From CAYOID01 sp964573115 (GTDB lineage Bacteria > Desulfobacterota > Desulfovibrionia > Desulfovibrionales > Desulfothermaceae): DNA of 23,427 nucleotides. Shown piece after piece: positions 1-6,396 of this stretch. The notes under the pieces were generated by a model. It was not told the origin of the DNA. It ran no database searches and saw only the letters and a list, made by a program, of their open reading frames with translations. Position 1 is the stretch's first letter, and the number at the start of each line of letters is the position of its first letter. Where the stretch lies: positions 1 to 23,427 of the forward strand of contig CAZNIP010000047.1 in assembly GCA_964573115.1 (NCBI GenBank). Direction: 5' to 3'. The translations under genes were made by a program, and so were the position numbers.

Positions 1-80
1 CCTATGTCGGGCTGGGAGAAAAAATGGAGGATCTGCGCCCGTTCAGCGGCGACGATTTTGCCCGGGCCCTCCTTTCCTGA
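1..80 (+). CDS. ftsY: Signal recognition particle receptor FtsY, C-terminal end only
   Basis: Only the last 25 residues are in the window, read from base 3 to the TGA at 78-80. The stretch YVGLGEKMEDLRPF followed by an acidic DDF and ALLS closely resembles the conserved end of the FtsY GTPase domain (in E. coli IGVGERIEDLRPF...DDFIEAL). FtsY is the membrane-associated receptor that docks the signal recognition particle and its ribosome at the translocon. Its presence shows that the window is chromosomal and that the catabolic locus starts right after a housekeeping gene. The upstream part of the gene is outside the window. The related protein Ffh does not end this way, so FtsY is preferred. 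Confidence 0.85.
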   Translation, partial: YVGLGEKMEDLRPFSGDDFARALLS

Positions 81-82
81 TC

Positions 83-110
83 TCAGTGTGCCTCAGGCCG
101 GGCTGACAAC
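83..110. repeat. TCAG...CTGA hairpin element, copy A
   Basis: This 28-base imperfect palindrome starts three bases after the ftsY stop. TCAG at 83-86 pairs with CTGA at 103-106, with two mismatches and a TCA loop. It shares its outline (TCAG, then CCT, then GGGCTGACA) with elements at 4095-4123 and 4987-5014. It may act as the ftsY transcription end or be a small dispersed repeat. No T-tract follows. Confidence 0.45.
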
Positions 111-185
111 GTGCCCCAGGAAGCACGCCGGTTGGATCAAATGCACTGTTTTCTGCACATGACTTCGTCCTGAGATCTCTCCATT

Positions 186-223
186 GAATTCAGCCCGGAG
201 CTGCACGGCTCCGGGCTGAATTC
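186..223. terminator. Strong hairpin between ftsY and the convergent regulator gene
   Basis: GAATTCAGCCCGGAG at 186-200 is perfectly complementary to 209-223, with an 8-base loop. The 15-bp stem overlaps the stop codon of the minus-strand regulator (222-224) and lies 105 bases after the ftsY stop, so it could serve both convergent genes. No run of T follows on either strand, so it is not a textbook intrinsic terminator. It may act with Rho or protect mRNA ends. Confidence 0.6.
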
Positions 224-1658
224 ACTTCAGACCGAGCCTTTTCATCTTCTTGTACAGCAAGGTCCTGTGAATCCCCAGTTCTCTGGCAGCCTGGGCCCTG
301 TTGTGGTCACATGCCTGCAGTGCCCTCTCAATGGCCTGCTTTTCTGCCGAATCAAGGATGGATTTCAGGCTCCCTTCACTTCTTTGGGTTCGCTTGACCT
401 GTCTGGCCTGGACATGCAGTGGAAGATCATCGACATCCACCGATTCCGAGGTCAGTGAGGCCAGGGTGCGCTCGAGGACATTCGAAAGTTCCCGCACGTT
501 GCCGGGCCAGGCGTAGGATCGCAGGCAGTCATGAGCAGCCGGGCTCAGGGTGACGTGCACGAGCCCCATATCCTGGGAGAGCTGCTCCAGGATGTGTTCG
601 GCCAGGGGAATGATGTCCTCGACCCGTTCGTGAAGCGGCTGGATGTGCATGGGCATGACGTTGAGCCGGTAATAGAGATCCTTTCGAAACCGATTGCTGT
701 CGATCATCTCCTGAAGATCCTGATTCGTGGCTGCAATGAGCCTGAAATCGGATTGAATGACTCGTGTCCCCCCGATGCGCTCAAACTGCTTTTCCTCCAA
801 AACCCGAAGCAATTTTGGCTGCATCTCCAGCGGCAGCTCACCTATCTCATCCAAAAACACGGTTCCCTGATCTGCCAGCTCAAACTTGCCGGGCTTGCCT
901 TCAGCCAGAGCCCCGGTAAAGGCTCCCTTGGCATACCCAAAGAGCTCAGATTCCATCATGTCCCGAGGAATGGCTGCACAGTTGATGCGCACAAACGGGT
1001 GTATCCTGCGCAGGCTGGCATGGTGAATGGCCTGGGCAAAGACCTCCTTCCCTGTGCCGCTTTCCCCGGTGATCAGGACCGGGGAATCACTTCCGGCAGC
1101 ATGGTAGGCTTCCGCCTTGAGCTGCGAAATGGCCTGGCTTCTGCCGACAATGCTGTCCAGGGTGAAGCGGGTGGATCGAAGGTTCATGATCTCCTGTTCA
1201 TAGAGTCTGACCTGTGAAGCCAGCAGAGACAGCTCCCTGGCCAGCTTGCTCACGTCCCTGACATCCTTGAACATGACCTGACCGAAGACAGCGACCACCC
1301 TGCCCTCTTTGCGGATCGGGATACGCTGGACAACCATGTCCTGACCCCTGATCCGCTGAGTCATGTTGATCTCGGCTTTTCCGGTCCTGGCCACCATATG
1401 CATCCTGGTGTTCTCGACCACTTCGGTGCAGTGCTTGCCAACCTGCTGGAGGTGATCGATGCCCAGGAACTGACCGTAAGGGGCATTCATGCAGATGATG
1501 ATTCCCTCGGCATCCGTGACCATGACCCCATTGTAGATGTTGTCCATGATCAGCTCATACATCTGAAGCTGTTCATGGAGCTTTTTCAAACTCTTTTCGT
1601 CACTGGGGAAAACGTCAAGCGCCTGGTTGGTCATTGGATGAAAATGATTCAGCGTCAT
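222..1658 (-). CDS. Sigma54-dependent activator with N-terminal PAS domain
   Basis: This 478-aa protein is a bacterial enhancer-binding protein that remodels sigma54 RNA polymerase by ATP hydrolysis. Residues about 30-140 look like a PAS sensor (NIYNGVMVTDAEGIIICMN). A short coiled linker follows, then the AAA+ domain at about 165-395, with Walker A GESGTGKE (198-205), the sigma54-contacting GAFTGA loop (245-250), Walker B VFLDE (267-271), RKDLYYRL (325-332) and WPGNVREL (384-391). A Fis-type helix-turn-helix ends the protein (about 450-475, AARELGIHRTLLYKKMKRL). There is no receiver domain, so it probably senses a small ligand or redox state rather than a phosphorelay. The start has an AGGA site at 1666-1669 (minus strand). 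A TGTATC-type palindrome lies directly upstream, which suggests autoregulation. The gene is divergent from the CoA transferase, its likely target. It could be compared with LurR, the sigma54 lactate regulator of Desulfovibrio, but orthology is not shown here. Confidence 0.93.
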   Translation of the reverse strand: MTLNHFHPMTNQALDVFPSDEKSLKKLHEQLQMYELIMDNIYNGVMVTDAEGIIICMNAPYGQFLGIDHLQQVGKHCTEVVENTRMHMVARTGKAEINMTQRIRGQDMVVQRIPIRKEGRVVAVFGQVMFKDVRDVSKLARELSLLASQVRLYEQEIMNLRSTRFTLDSIVGRSQAISQLKAEAYHAAGSDSPVLITGESGTGKEVFAQAIHHASLRRIHPFVRINCAAIPRDMMESELFGYAKGAFTGALAEGKPGKFELADQGTVFLDEIGELPLEMQPKLLRVLEEKQFERIGGTRVIQSDFRLIAATNQDLQEMIDSNRFRKDLYYRLNVMPMHIQPLHERVEDIIPLAEHILEQLSQDMGLVHVTLSPAAHDCLRSYAWPGNVRELSNVLERTLASLTSESVDVDDLPLHVQARQVKRTQRSEGSLKSILDSAEKQAIERALQACDHNRAQAARELGIHRTLLYKKMKRLGLK

Positions 1659-1669
1659 CGATTGGATCC

Positions 1670-1687
1670 TGTATCAAAAATGAGACA
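1670..1687. promoter_or_regulatory. Candidate activator-binding site 1 (TGTATC-N6-GAGACA)
   Basis: The 18 bases TGTATCAAAAATGAGACA form a palindrome with one symmetry mismatch. They match site 2 (1800-1817) at 15 of 18 positions. The site sits 11 bases upstream of the regulator start codon, touching its ribosome-binding site. That position suits autoregulation or a remote enhancer for the divergent CoA transferase promoter. Assignment to the adjacent activator is inferred. Confidence 0.6.
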
Positions 1688-1799
1688 TGTAGCACAAAGT
1701 CAACACATTGGTTCGCAATGATCGCCAGCCGGTCATCAATGGGTTTGAGGCCATGTTGAAAAAAAGAAGAGGTCATGATTGCCAAAAAAGGCGGCAGCA

Positions 1800-1817
1800 T
1801 GTATCAGAAAAGATACA
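1800..1817. promoter_or_regulatory. Candidate activator-binding site 2 (TGTATC-N6-GATACA)
   Basis: TGTATCAGAAAAGATACA is a perfect 6+6 palindrome with a 6-base A-rich spacer. Its centre is 130 bp from that of site 1 and about 130 bp upstream of the -12 element of the candidate sigma54 promoter at 1927-1940. This is the usual distance for an enhancer of a sigma54 activator. Fis-type helix-turn-helix dimers bind such 16-18 bp palindromes. Confidence 0.65.
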
Positions 1818-1924
1818 CACAACTCCATACCTGAACGCTCTCTTGATGTCGAGATCACTGCCGGGTCCTTCTCAAACCCTGAAAACAAGGGCCTTCAACC
1901 TGTTCAGAACACGTTCAAACCAGT

Positions 1925-1942
1925 TCGGTCTTTCTTTTGCAA
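1925..1942 (+). promoter_or_regulatory. Candidate sigma54 (-24/-12) promoter of the CoA transferase gene
   Basis: GG at 1927-1928 and GC at 1939-1940 have the required 10-base spacing, and the -12 part TTTTGCA fits the sigma54 consensus well. The -24 part (CGGTC) is poor compared with TGGCAC. It is the only GG-N10-GC I find between the two divergent genes. Transcription would start near 1952, giving a leader of about 43 bases. Confidence 0.5.
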
Positions 1943-1994
1943 CGTCGTTTGGTTGGAATGTCCTGGAGAACCCCTTTGCGAGGAGCACGGCAAC

Positions 1995-4010
1995 ATGAAC
2001 AATCAGACGTCAAAAACACCTTCTCAATTCAGCCACCCATTGCTCAAGTCCAGCCCTGCATCGTGGGCCGACAAAGGCAAGGTCGTCTCGGCCGAAGAGG
2101 CGGTCCGAATCATTCGCGACGGAGACACGGTGGCCACAGGCGGCTTTGTGGGCAACGGATTTCCCGAGGACATCGCCATTGCCCTGGAGAACTACTATCT
2201 CGAACACGCAACGCCCAGAAACCTGACCCTCGTCTACGCGGCTGGACAGGGTGACGGCAAGGAACGGGGCCTCAACCACCTCGGTCATGAAGGCATGGTC
2301 AAGCGCGTTGTGGGCGGACACTGGGGCCTGGTTCCCAAGCTGCAGAAGCAGGCCATTGAGAACACCATCGAAGCCTACAACCTTCCCCAGGGGGTGATCT
2401 CCCACATGTATCGGGACATCGCCGCAGGCAAGCCAAGGACCATCACCTCGGTGGGTCTGGGCACCTTTGTCGATCCCCGCAAAGGCGGCGGAAAAATCAA
2501 CGCCATGACTCAGGAGGACCTGGTCGAGCTCATCGAGTTCGACGGGATCGAGTACCTGGCCTACAAGACCTTCCCCATCAATGTGGCCATCCTCCGGGGG
2601 ACCACGGCTGACTCCTTCGGCAACGTGACCATGGAGAAAGAAGCCCTGATCCTGGAATCCCTGGCCATGGCCAGCGCAGCCCGCAATTCCAACGGTTTTG
2701 TCATCGTCCAGGTCGAGCGAGTCGCTGAACGGGGAACGCTCAATGCCAGGCAGGTCAAGATCCCCGGGATCATGGTCGACTGCGTCGTGGTCTCCGAACC
2801 AGACCACCACTGGCAGACCTTTGCTGAGAAGTACAACCCCTCCTACAGCTGTGAAATCAAGGTCCCGGTGACCTCCATCGCCCAGATGAATCTCTCGGCC
2901 CGGAAGGTCATCGCCAGAAGGGCGGCCTTTGAGCTCAAGGCCAACAGTGTCGTCAATCTGGGCATTGGCATGCCTGAAGGTGTGGCCAATGTGGCCAACG
3001 AGGAAAAGATTCTGGACTACATCACCCTGACGGCCGAACCAGGGGTCATCGGCGGGATTCCTGCCGGTGGCCTCAGCTTTGGGGCGGCGACGAACACAGA
3101 GTCCCTGATCAGCCAGCCGGAGCAGTTTGACTTCTACGACGGCGGGGGGCTGGACCTGGCCTTTCTCGGGCTGGCCCAGGCAGACAGGTCAGGGAATCTC
3201 AACGTCAGCAAGTTCGGCCCCCGCCTGGCCGGAGCCGGTGGGTTCATCAACATCAGTCAGAAAGCGAAAAAGGTGGTCTTTCTGGGAACGTTCACGGCTG
3301 GCGGACTCGATGTGGCTGTGGAAAACGGATCCTTGAAGATCAATCAGGACGGCAAGGCCAAAAAGTTTGTCGACCAGGTCGAGCACACCACCTTCAGCGG
3401 CGAATATGCCCTGCTCTGCAATCAGCCCGTTCTGTACATCACGGAAAGATGTGTCTTCTCCCTGACTGACAAAGGCATGGAGCTGGTCGAAATCGCTCCC
3501 GGCGTTGACCTGCACAGGGACATCCTGGACCAGATGGACTTTGCACCCATTGTCAAGGAACCCATAAAGCTCATGGACGAACGGATTTTCCAGCCCGATT
3601 CCATGAACCTCAAGGAGGACATGCTGACCCTGTCCATTGAGGACCGGCTGACCTATGACCCGGAACAGAATCTCTTCTTCGTCAATTTCGAAGGCTATGC
3701 CATCAAGAGTCTGGACGATGTCCAGGAGGTCAAGGAGCAGGTGGAAAAGATCGTCGCCCCACTGGGTCACAAGGTCTACACGATCATCAACTATGACAAC
3801 TTCTACATCAATCCCGATGTCCTGGCCGAGTACACCACCATGGTCCGCCACCTGGTGGAGAACTACTACACGGGCGTCACCCGGTACACCACGAGCACCT
3901 TTTTGCGGACCAAGCTCGGCGACGCCCTGCAACAGTGCAATGTGACCCCCCATATTTACGAAACCCGGAAACAGGCCCTGGAAGCCCTGGAGCAGCACTC
4001 GCAAAGCTGA
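1995..4010 (+). CDS. Acyl-CoA:acetate/3-ketoacid CoA transferase, fused alpha-beta with C-terminal extra domain
   Basis: This 671-aa family I CoA transferase moves CoA between acyl-CoA and a free short-chain acid through a glutamyl-CoA intermediate. Residues about 25-290 form the alpha-like half (DGDTVATGGFVGNGFPE). Residues about 300-530 form the beta-like half, with NLGIGMPEGV (321-330) and AEPGVIGGIPAGG (347-359), in which Glu348 is the likely catalytic residue. YDGGGLDLAFLGLAQ follows. Relatives of the propionate CoA-transferase type end near 520-540 residues. This one continues with a separate domain at about 555-665 (FFVNFEGYAI, YTIINYDNFYI, TRYTTSTFLRTKLGDAL), a tail I recall from some annotated family members. 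The start at 1995 is chosen for AGGAG at 1981-1985. An open frame continues upstream to 1779, but it crosses regulatory palindrome 2 and the promoter. The partner acid is unknown. The neighbouring dehydrogenase hints at acetoacetate or a similar 3-oxo acid. Confidence 0.92.
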   Translation: MNNQTSKTPSQFSHPLLKSSPASWADKGKVVSAEEAVRIIRDGDTVATGGFVGNGFPEDIAIALENYYLEHATPRNLTLVYAAGQGDGKERGLNHLGHEGMVKRVVGGHWGLVPKLQKQAIENTIEAYNLPQGVISHMYRDIAAGKPRTITSVGLGTFVDPRKGGGKINAMTQEDLVELIEFDGIEYLAYKTFPINVAILRGTTADSFGNVTMEKEALILESLAMASAARNSNGFVIVQVERVAERGTLNARQVKIPGIMVDCVVVSEPDHHWQTFAEKYNPSYSCEIKVPVTSIAQMNLSARKVIARRAAFELKANSVVNLGIGMPEGVANVANEEKILDYITLTAEPGVIGGIPAGGLSFGAATNTESLISQPEQFDFYDGGGLDLAFLGLAQADRSGNLNVSKFGPRLAGAGGFINISQKAKKVVFLGTFTAGGLDVAVENGSLKINQDGKAKKFVDQVEHTTFSGEYALLCNQPVLYITERCVFSLTDKGMELVEIAPGVDLHRDILDQMDFAPIVKEPIKLMDERIFQPDSMNLKEDMLTLSIEDRLTYDPEQNLFFVNFEGYAIKSLDDVQEVKEQVEKIVAPLGHKVYTIINYDNFYINPDVLAEYTTMVRHLVENYYTGVTRYTTSTFLRTKLGDALQQCNVTPHIYETRKQALEALEQHSQS

Positions 4011-4016
4011 TGCTCT

Positions 4017-4050
4017 CAAACCTGCCCAGCCCAGAGGCTGGGCAGGTTTG
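4017..4050 (+). terminator. Strong hairpin after the CoA transferase gene
   Basis: CAAACCTGCCCAGCC at 4017-4031 pairs perfectly with 4036-4050 around a CAGA loop. The 15-bp stem starts six bases after the stop codon. No T-tract follows. It probably ends or attenuates the transcript before the dehydrogenase gene, or protects the 3' end of the transferase message. Confidence 0.65.
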
Positions 4051-4094
4051 ACACTTCGAGGCTTTGATGGGCCAAGCCGCTCATGACCAACAAT

Positions 4095-4123
4095 TCAGCG
4101 CAGCCTGAGGCTGCGCTGACAAC
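4095..4123. repeat. TCAG...CTGA hairpin element, copy B
   Basis: TCAGCGCAGCC (4095-4105) and GGCTGCGCTGA (4109-4119) form a perfect 11-bp stem with a TGA loop. The shared flank GACAAC follows, as in copy A. It lies between the transferase hairpin and the dehydrogenase gene. The dyad argues that this stretch is not coding, although the frame is open from 4083. Confidence 0.5.
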
Positions 4124-4178
4124 CAAGAGCCTGGGCTGGCAAGGACCTTTCGCCGGCCGGGTTGGAGGACATCAGACC

Positions 4179-4973
4179 ATGCTCGACATTCAAGATTCTG
4201 TAGCCGTCATCACAGGTGGAGCCAGCGGTATTGGGGAGTGCTGCGCCAAATACTGGGCCCAACATGGAGGTAAGGTGGTCCTGGCCGATATGGCCGAGGA
4301 CAGGCTGAAACAGGTGGAGCAGGACATCAGGGACATGGGGGCTGACGTGGTCTCCAAGGTCTGCAACGTGACCGCGGAAGCGGATGCTGCCGGCCTGGCC
4401 CAGCTGGCCATCTCGGAGTTCGGGTCCATCAACCTGGTCCTGCCCTTTGCCGGGATCATCAAGGACGGGATGATGGTCTCCCCGGACAGGGAAACCGGTC
4501 AGGTGAGCAAAAAGATGTCCCTGGACGACTTTCAGAAGGTCCTGGACATCAACCTGACCGGAGTCTTCCTCACCGTCCGGGAGTGTGCCGAACAGATGGT
4601 CAACACCTCCTCGAGGGGATTGATCTGCGTCATCTCCTCCACCGGTTCCCTGGGCACGGCCGGCCAGCTCAACTACTCCTCCACCAAAGCGGCCATGTCG
4701 GTCTTTCCCAAAGTCCTCACAGCGGAATTTTTCCGGCGCGGGCTGGGCTCCCAGATCCGTTGCGTGGCGGTGGCTCCAGGCTATGTGGGCACTGAAATGG
4801 TCAAGAACATGAACCAGAAGGCCCTGGACAAGATCCTGTCCAACGTCCCTATCGAGCGGCTCATCGAACCTGAGGAGGTCGCCTCCCTGATTGGCGAACT
4901 CTATAGAAACGAAGCCCTGGCCGGTGATGTCTACTTCATCCACGGGGGGCTCAGGCTGGGATCGAAGGGGTGA
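4179..4973 (+). CDS. Short-chain dehydrogenase/reductase (FabG/3-hydroxyacyl type)
   Basis: This 264-aa classical SDR is of the usual length. The Rossmann motif TGGASGIG (12-19) is followed by an acidic residue at the end of strand 2 (Asp37), which suggests NAD(H) rather than NADP(H). The catalytic tetrad is visible as Asn125 (DINLTGVF), Ser153/154 (ISSTGS), Tyr166 and Lys170 (YSSTK). The usual NNAG motif is replaced by PFAG (89-92), which is uncommon. The start at 4179 is chosen for GGAGG at 4164-4168; an in-frame ATG at 4083 would read through hairpin copy B. It probably oxidises a short 3-hydroxy acid or 3-hydroxyacyl-CoA, to match the CoA transferase upstream, but SDR substrates cannot be read from sequence. 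Co-regulation with the transferase is likely despite the hairpins between them. Confidence 0.87.
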   Translation: MLDIQDSVAVITGGASGIGECCAKYWAQHGGKVVLADMAEDRLKQVEQDIRDMGADVVSKVCNVTAEADAAGLAQLAISEFGSINLVLPFAGIIKDGMMVSPDRETGQVSKKMSLDDFQKVLDINLTGVFLTVRECAEQMVNTSSRGLICVISSTGSLGTAGQLNYSSTKAAMSVFPKVLTAEFFRRGLGSQIRCVAVAPGYVGTEMVKNMNQKALDKILSNVPIERLIEPEEVASLIGELYRNEALAGDVYFIHGGLRLGSKG

Positions 4974-4986
4974 CTGAAGACCGAAG

Positions 4987-5014
4987 TCAGCGCAGCCTCT
5001 GGCCTGGGCTGACA
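4987..5014. repeat. TCAG...CTGA hairpin element, copy C
   Basis: This imperfect 28-base palindrome begins 13 bases after the SDR stop. Nine of eleven stem positions pair, and the same outline as copies A and B ends in GGGCTGACA. It is possibly the transcription end of the dehydrogenase gene. Between it and the gap (5015-5175) I see no gene or clear signal. Confidence 0.45.
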
Positions 5015-5175
5015 GGTTCAGGGTTGTGGGTCGAAGGTTGATGGAAGGGACAATGTTCGACTCTTCACCTGGTGATACCCAGCTCGGCCAGTCTGATCAG
5101 TGATGACGCGTTGTCTGGACTGTGTCACTGTGAAGATGTCTTCCTGAAACCCGACACCTGGAAACCAAAAGCAGG

Positions 5176-5275
5176 NNNNNNNNNNNNNNNNNNNNNNNNN
5201 NNNNNNNNNNNNNNNNNNNNNNNNNNNNNNNNNNNNNNNNNNNNNNNNNNNNNNNNNNNNNNNNNNNNNNNNNNN
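5176..5275. other. Assembly gap (100 N)
   Basis: Exactly 100 N is the conventional filler for a scaffold gap of unknown size. Sequence, possibly including a repeat or small gene, may be missing here. Adjacency of the CoA transferase block and the GntR/TRAP block therefore rests on scaffolding, not on continuous sequence. Confidence 0.97.
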
Positions 5276-5366
5276 ATTCCATTTTGCGACCAAGATGACT
5301 TTCATATATATCTCTAGTCTGTTCAGAGGAGTAAAAATTGTGATCACTTTGATTGCAAAATGGAAT
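5276..5366. repeat. 12-bp inverted repeat touching the gap and the gntR stop codon
   Basis: ATTCCATTTTGC at 5276-5287, the first bases after the gap, is the exact reverse complement of GCAAAATGGAAT at 5355-5366, which runs into the gntR stop codon. The 67-base loop is AT-rich and holds no evident gene. It could be a distant terminator stem or the edge of a repeat whose other copies broke the assembly. Confidence 0.5.
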
Positions 5367-6076
5367 TACAGCTCTCGGGATTCGCAAAAGTTCATCACAA
5401 AATGGATATGCTTCTTCATGGCTTCCTGAGCCAGTTCAGGATCGCGCTGGCGTATCGCCTCGAGGATTTGCTTGTGCTGCTGGCCCATGGTGGGAAGATT
5501 TCCAGCCTCGGAAAGATAAAACCGGCTCTCGCTGATACCGTAAAAGAGCATGTCATAGAAGTTCTTCATCAGATAAATCTGAGCCGAATTCTTGGTGGCG
5601 TAAGCAATGGTCATGTGGAAGGTCACGTCTTCATCAGACCCGACTTCTCCCTTTTCGACCTTCAGGAGCATATCCTGGACACACTGCTCAAGGGCCTGAA
5701 TATCCTCTCTGGTCGCCCTTTGTGCGGCAAGGGCCACTCCCTGGACTTCGAGTCCCAGGCGGACCTCGAGCAGGTCGGTGATGCTCAGCCCCTCCTCGTC
5801 CATGGCCTCACGCAAGGGGTTGTGCAAATACCGGGACCTGGTTGAGCGAACAAACGTGCCCTGACCCTGGCGCTGGATGAGAAGCCCCATGGAGACCAGC
5901 TTGTTGATGGCCACTTTCACCGAGGGCCGGCTGACCCCAAAATGAGCGGCCAGTTCCCTCTCAGGAGGCAGGCGCTGACCAGGCTTTAAGTTCCCTCTGA
6001 AGATGAGATCCTTGAGCTGCTCATAGACCTGATCCGCGATTCGTTTGGGTTTGATGGGTTTGAGGGTGACCGTCAT
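5366..6076 (-). CDS. GntR-family transcriptional regulator, FadR/LldR subfamily (FCD domain)
   Basis: This 236-aa ligand-responsive DNA-binding protein has a winged helix-turn-helix at about 10-76 (LPPERELAAHFGVSRPSVKV then GLLIQRQGQGTFV). It also has a helical FCD effector domain at about 97-228. The FCD metal site is visible as Asp150-x3-His154, His201 and His223, so a carboxylate ligand held by a metal ion is likely, as in LldR-type lactate and TM0439-type sensors. The start at 6076 is preferred for AAGGA nine bases upstream; a GTG two codons earlier lies too close to that site. The gene is divergent from the TRAP operon. Operators of the PdhR/LldR form (TTGGTnnnACC) lie in between, so it probably represses TRAP and itself until its acid ligand is present. 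The ligand (lactate, pyruvate or other) is not known. Confidence 0.9.
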   Translation of the reverse strand: MTVTLKPIKPKRIADQVYEQLKDLIFRGNLKPGQRLPPERELAAHFGVSRPSVKVAINKLVSMGLLIQRQGQGTFVRSTRSRYLHNPLREAMDEEGLSITDLLEVRLGLEVQGVALAAQRATREDIQALEQCVQDMLLKVEKGEVGSDEDVTFHMTIAYATKNSAQIYLMKNFYDMLFYGISESRFYLSEAGNLPTMGQQHKQILEAIRQRDPELAQEAMKKHIHFVMNFCESREL

Positions 6077-6159
6077 GAGCACGTTTCCTTCAAGTCAGCT
6101 GAGACAGGTCTGGCTTGTGAGCCTTTGAGGACGTCATGATCAGGCCCAGGGGCCTTCAA

Positions 6160-6170
6160 TGATCAGACCA
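6160..6170. promoter_or_regulatory. Candidate GntR operator O1
   Basis: TGATCAGACCA differs at one position from TGGTnnnACCA, the general FadR/PdhR/LldR operator form. It lies about 84 bases upstream of the gntR start codon, in its probable leader or promoter, which suits autorepression. Confidence 0.45.
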
Positions 6171-6216
6171 TTTTGTCATAGAGCCTAGCATCCTTCGAAT
6201 GTCGGGTAAAGGGAAA

Positions 6217-6230
6217 ATTGGTAAGACCTT
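6217..6230. promoter_or_regulatory. Candidate GntR operator O2 (PdhR-box-like)
   Basis: ATTGGTAAGACCTT keeps the TTGGTnnnACC core found in E. coli PdhR boxes (ATTGGTAAGACCAAT), losing only the last symmetric bases. It lies mid-way in the region between gntR and the TRAP operon. Confidence 0.55.
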
Positions 6231-6266
6231 TTCACTCCAGACAGGGGCCTGGACAGGACTGGCCAG

Positions 6267-6284
6267 GGATACATTTTTGTATCC
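6267..6284. promoter_or_regulatory. 18-bp palindrome GGATACA-TTTT-TGTATCC
   Basis: This perfect 7+7 palindrome with a 4-base T spacer lies about 73 bp upstream of the -35 of the TRAP promoter. It uses the same half-site (TGTATC/GATACA) as the sites upstream of the CoA transferase, but in the opposite order. It may be another regulator site or a small hairpin. Confidence 0.45.
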
Positions 6285-6356
6285 TTTGTAATAAGTTCAT
6301 TTTTTTGAAGATATTTTTCAAATCTTTCATATTCTCTGATAAATCCGGCTCCCCCC

Positions 6357-6384
6357 TTGACACAAAAAACCCCCAGGATGTAAA
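6357..6384 (+). promoter_or_regulatory. Candidate sigma70-type promoter of the TRAP operon
   Basis: A perfect TTGACA at 6357-6362 is followed after 16 bases by TGTAAA (6379-6384; four of six match TATAAT). The predicted start near 6391 falls inside operator O3. This would give a leader of about 265 bases before dctP. Confidence 0.5.
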
Positions 6385-6385
6385 G

Positions 6386-6396
6386 AGGTGTTACCA
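6386..6396. promoter_or_regulatory. Candidate GntR operator O3 over the TRAP transcription start
   Basis: AGGTGTTACCA has a perfect GGT-n3-ACC core and begins one base after the -10 element. Binding here would block the promoter, the classic repressor position for FadR-family proteins. Confidence 0.55.

Noticed and set aside
531..1217. Plus-strand open frame (228 aa) inside the regulator region
   Set aside because: It is antisense to the AAA+ domain of the sigma54 activator. It has no recognisable domain or ribosome-binding site.
1779..1994. 72-residue N-terminal extension of the CoA transferase
   Set aside because: The stretch contains the second palindrome and the candidate promoter and resembles no CoA transferase. 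AGGAG at 1981-1985 supports the start at 1995.
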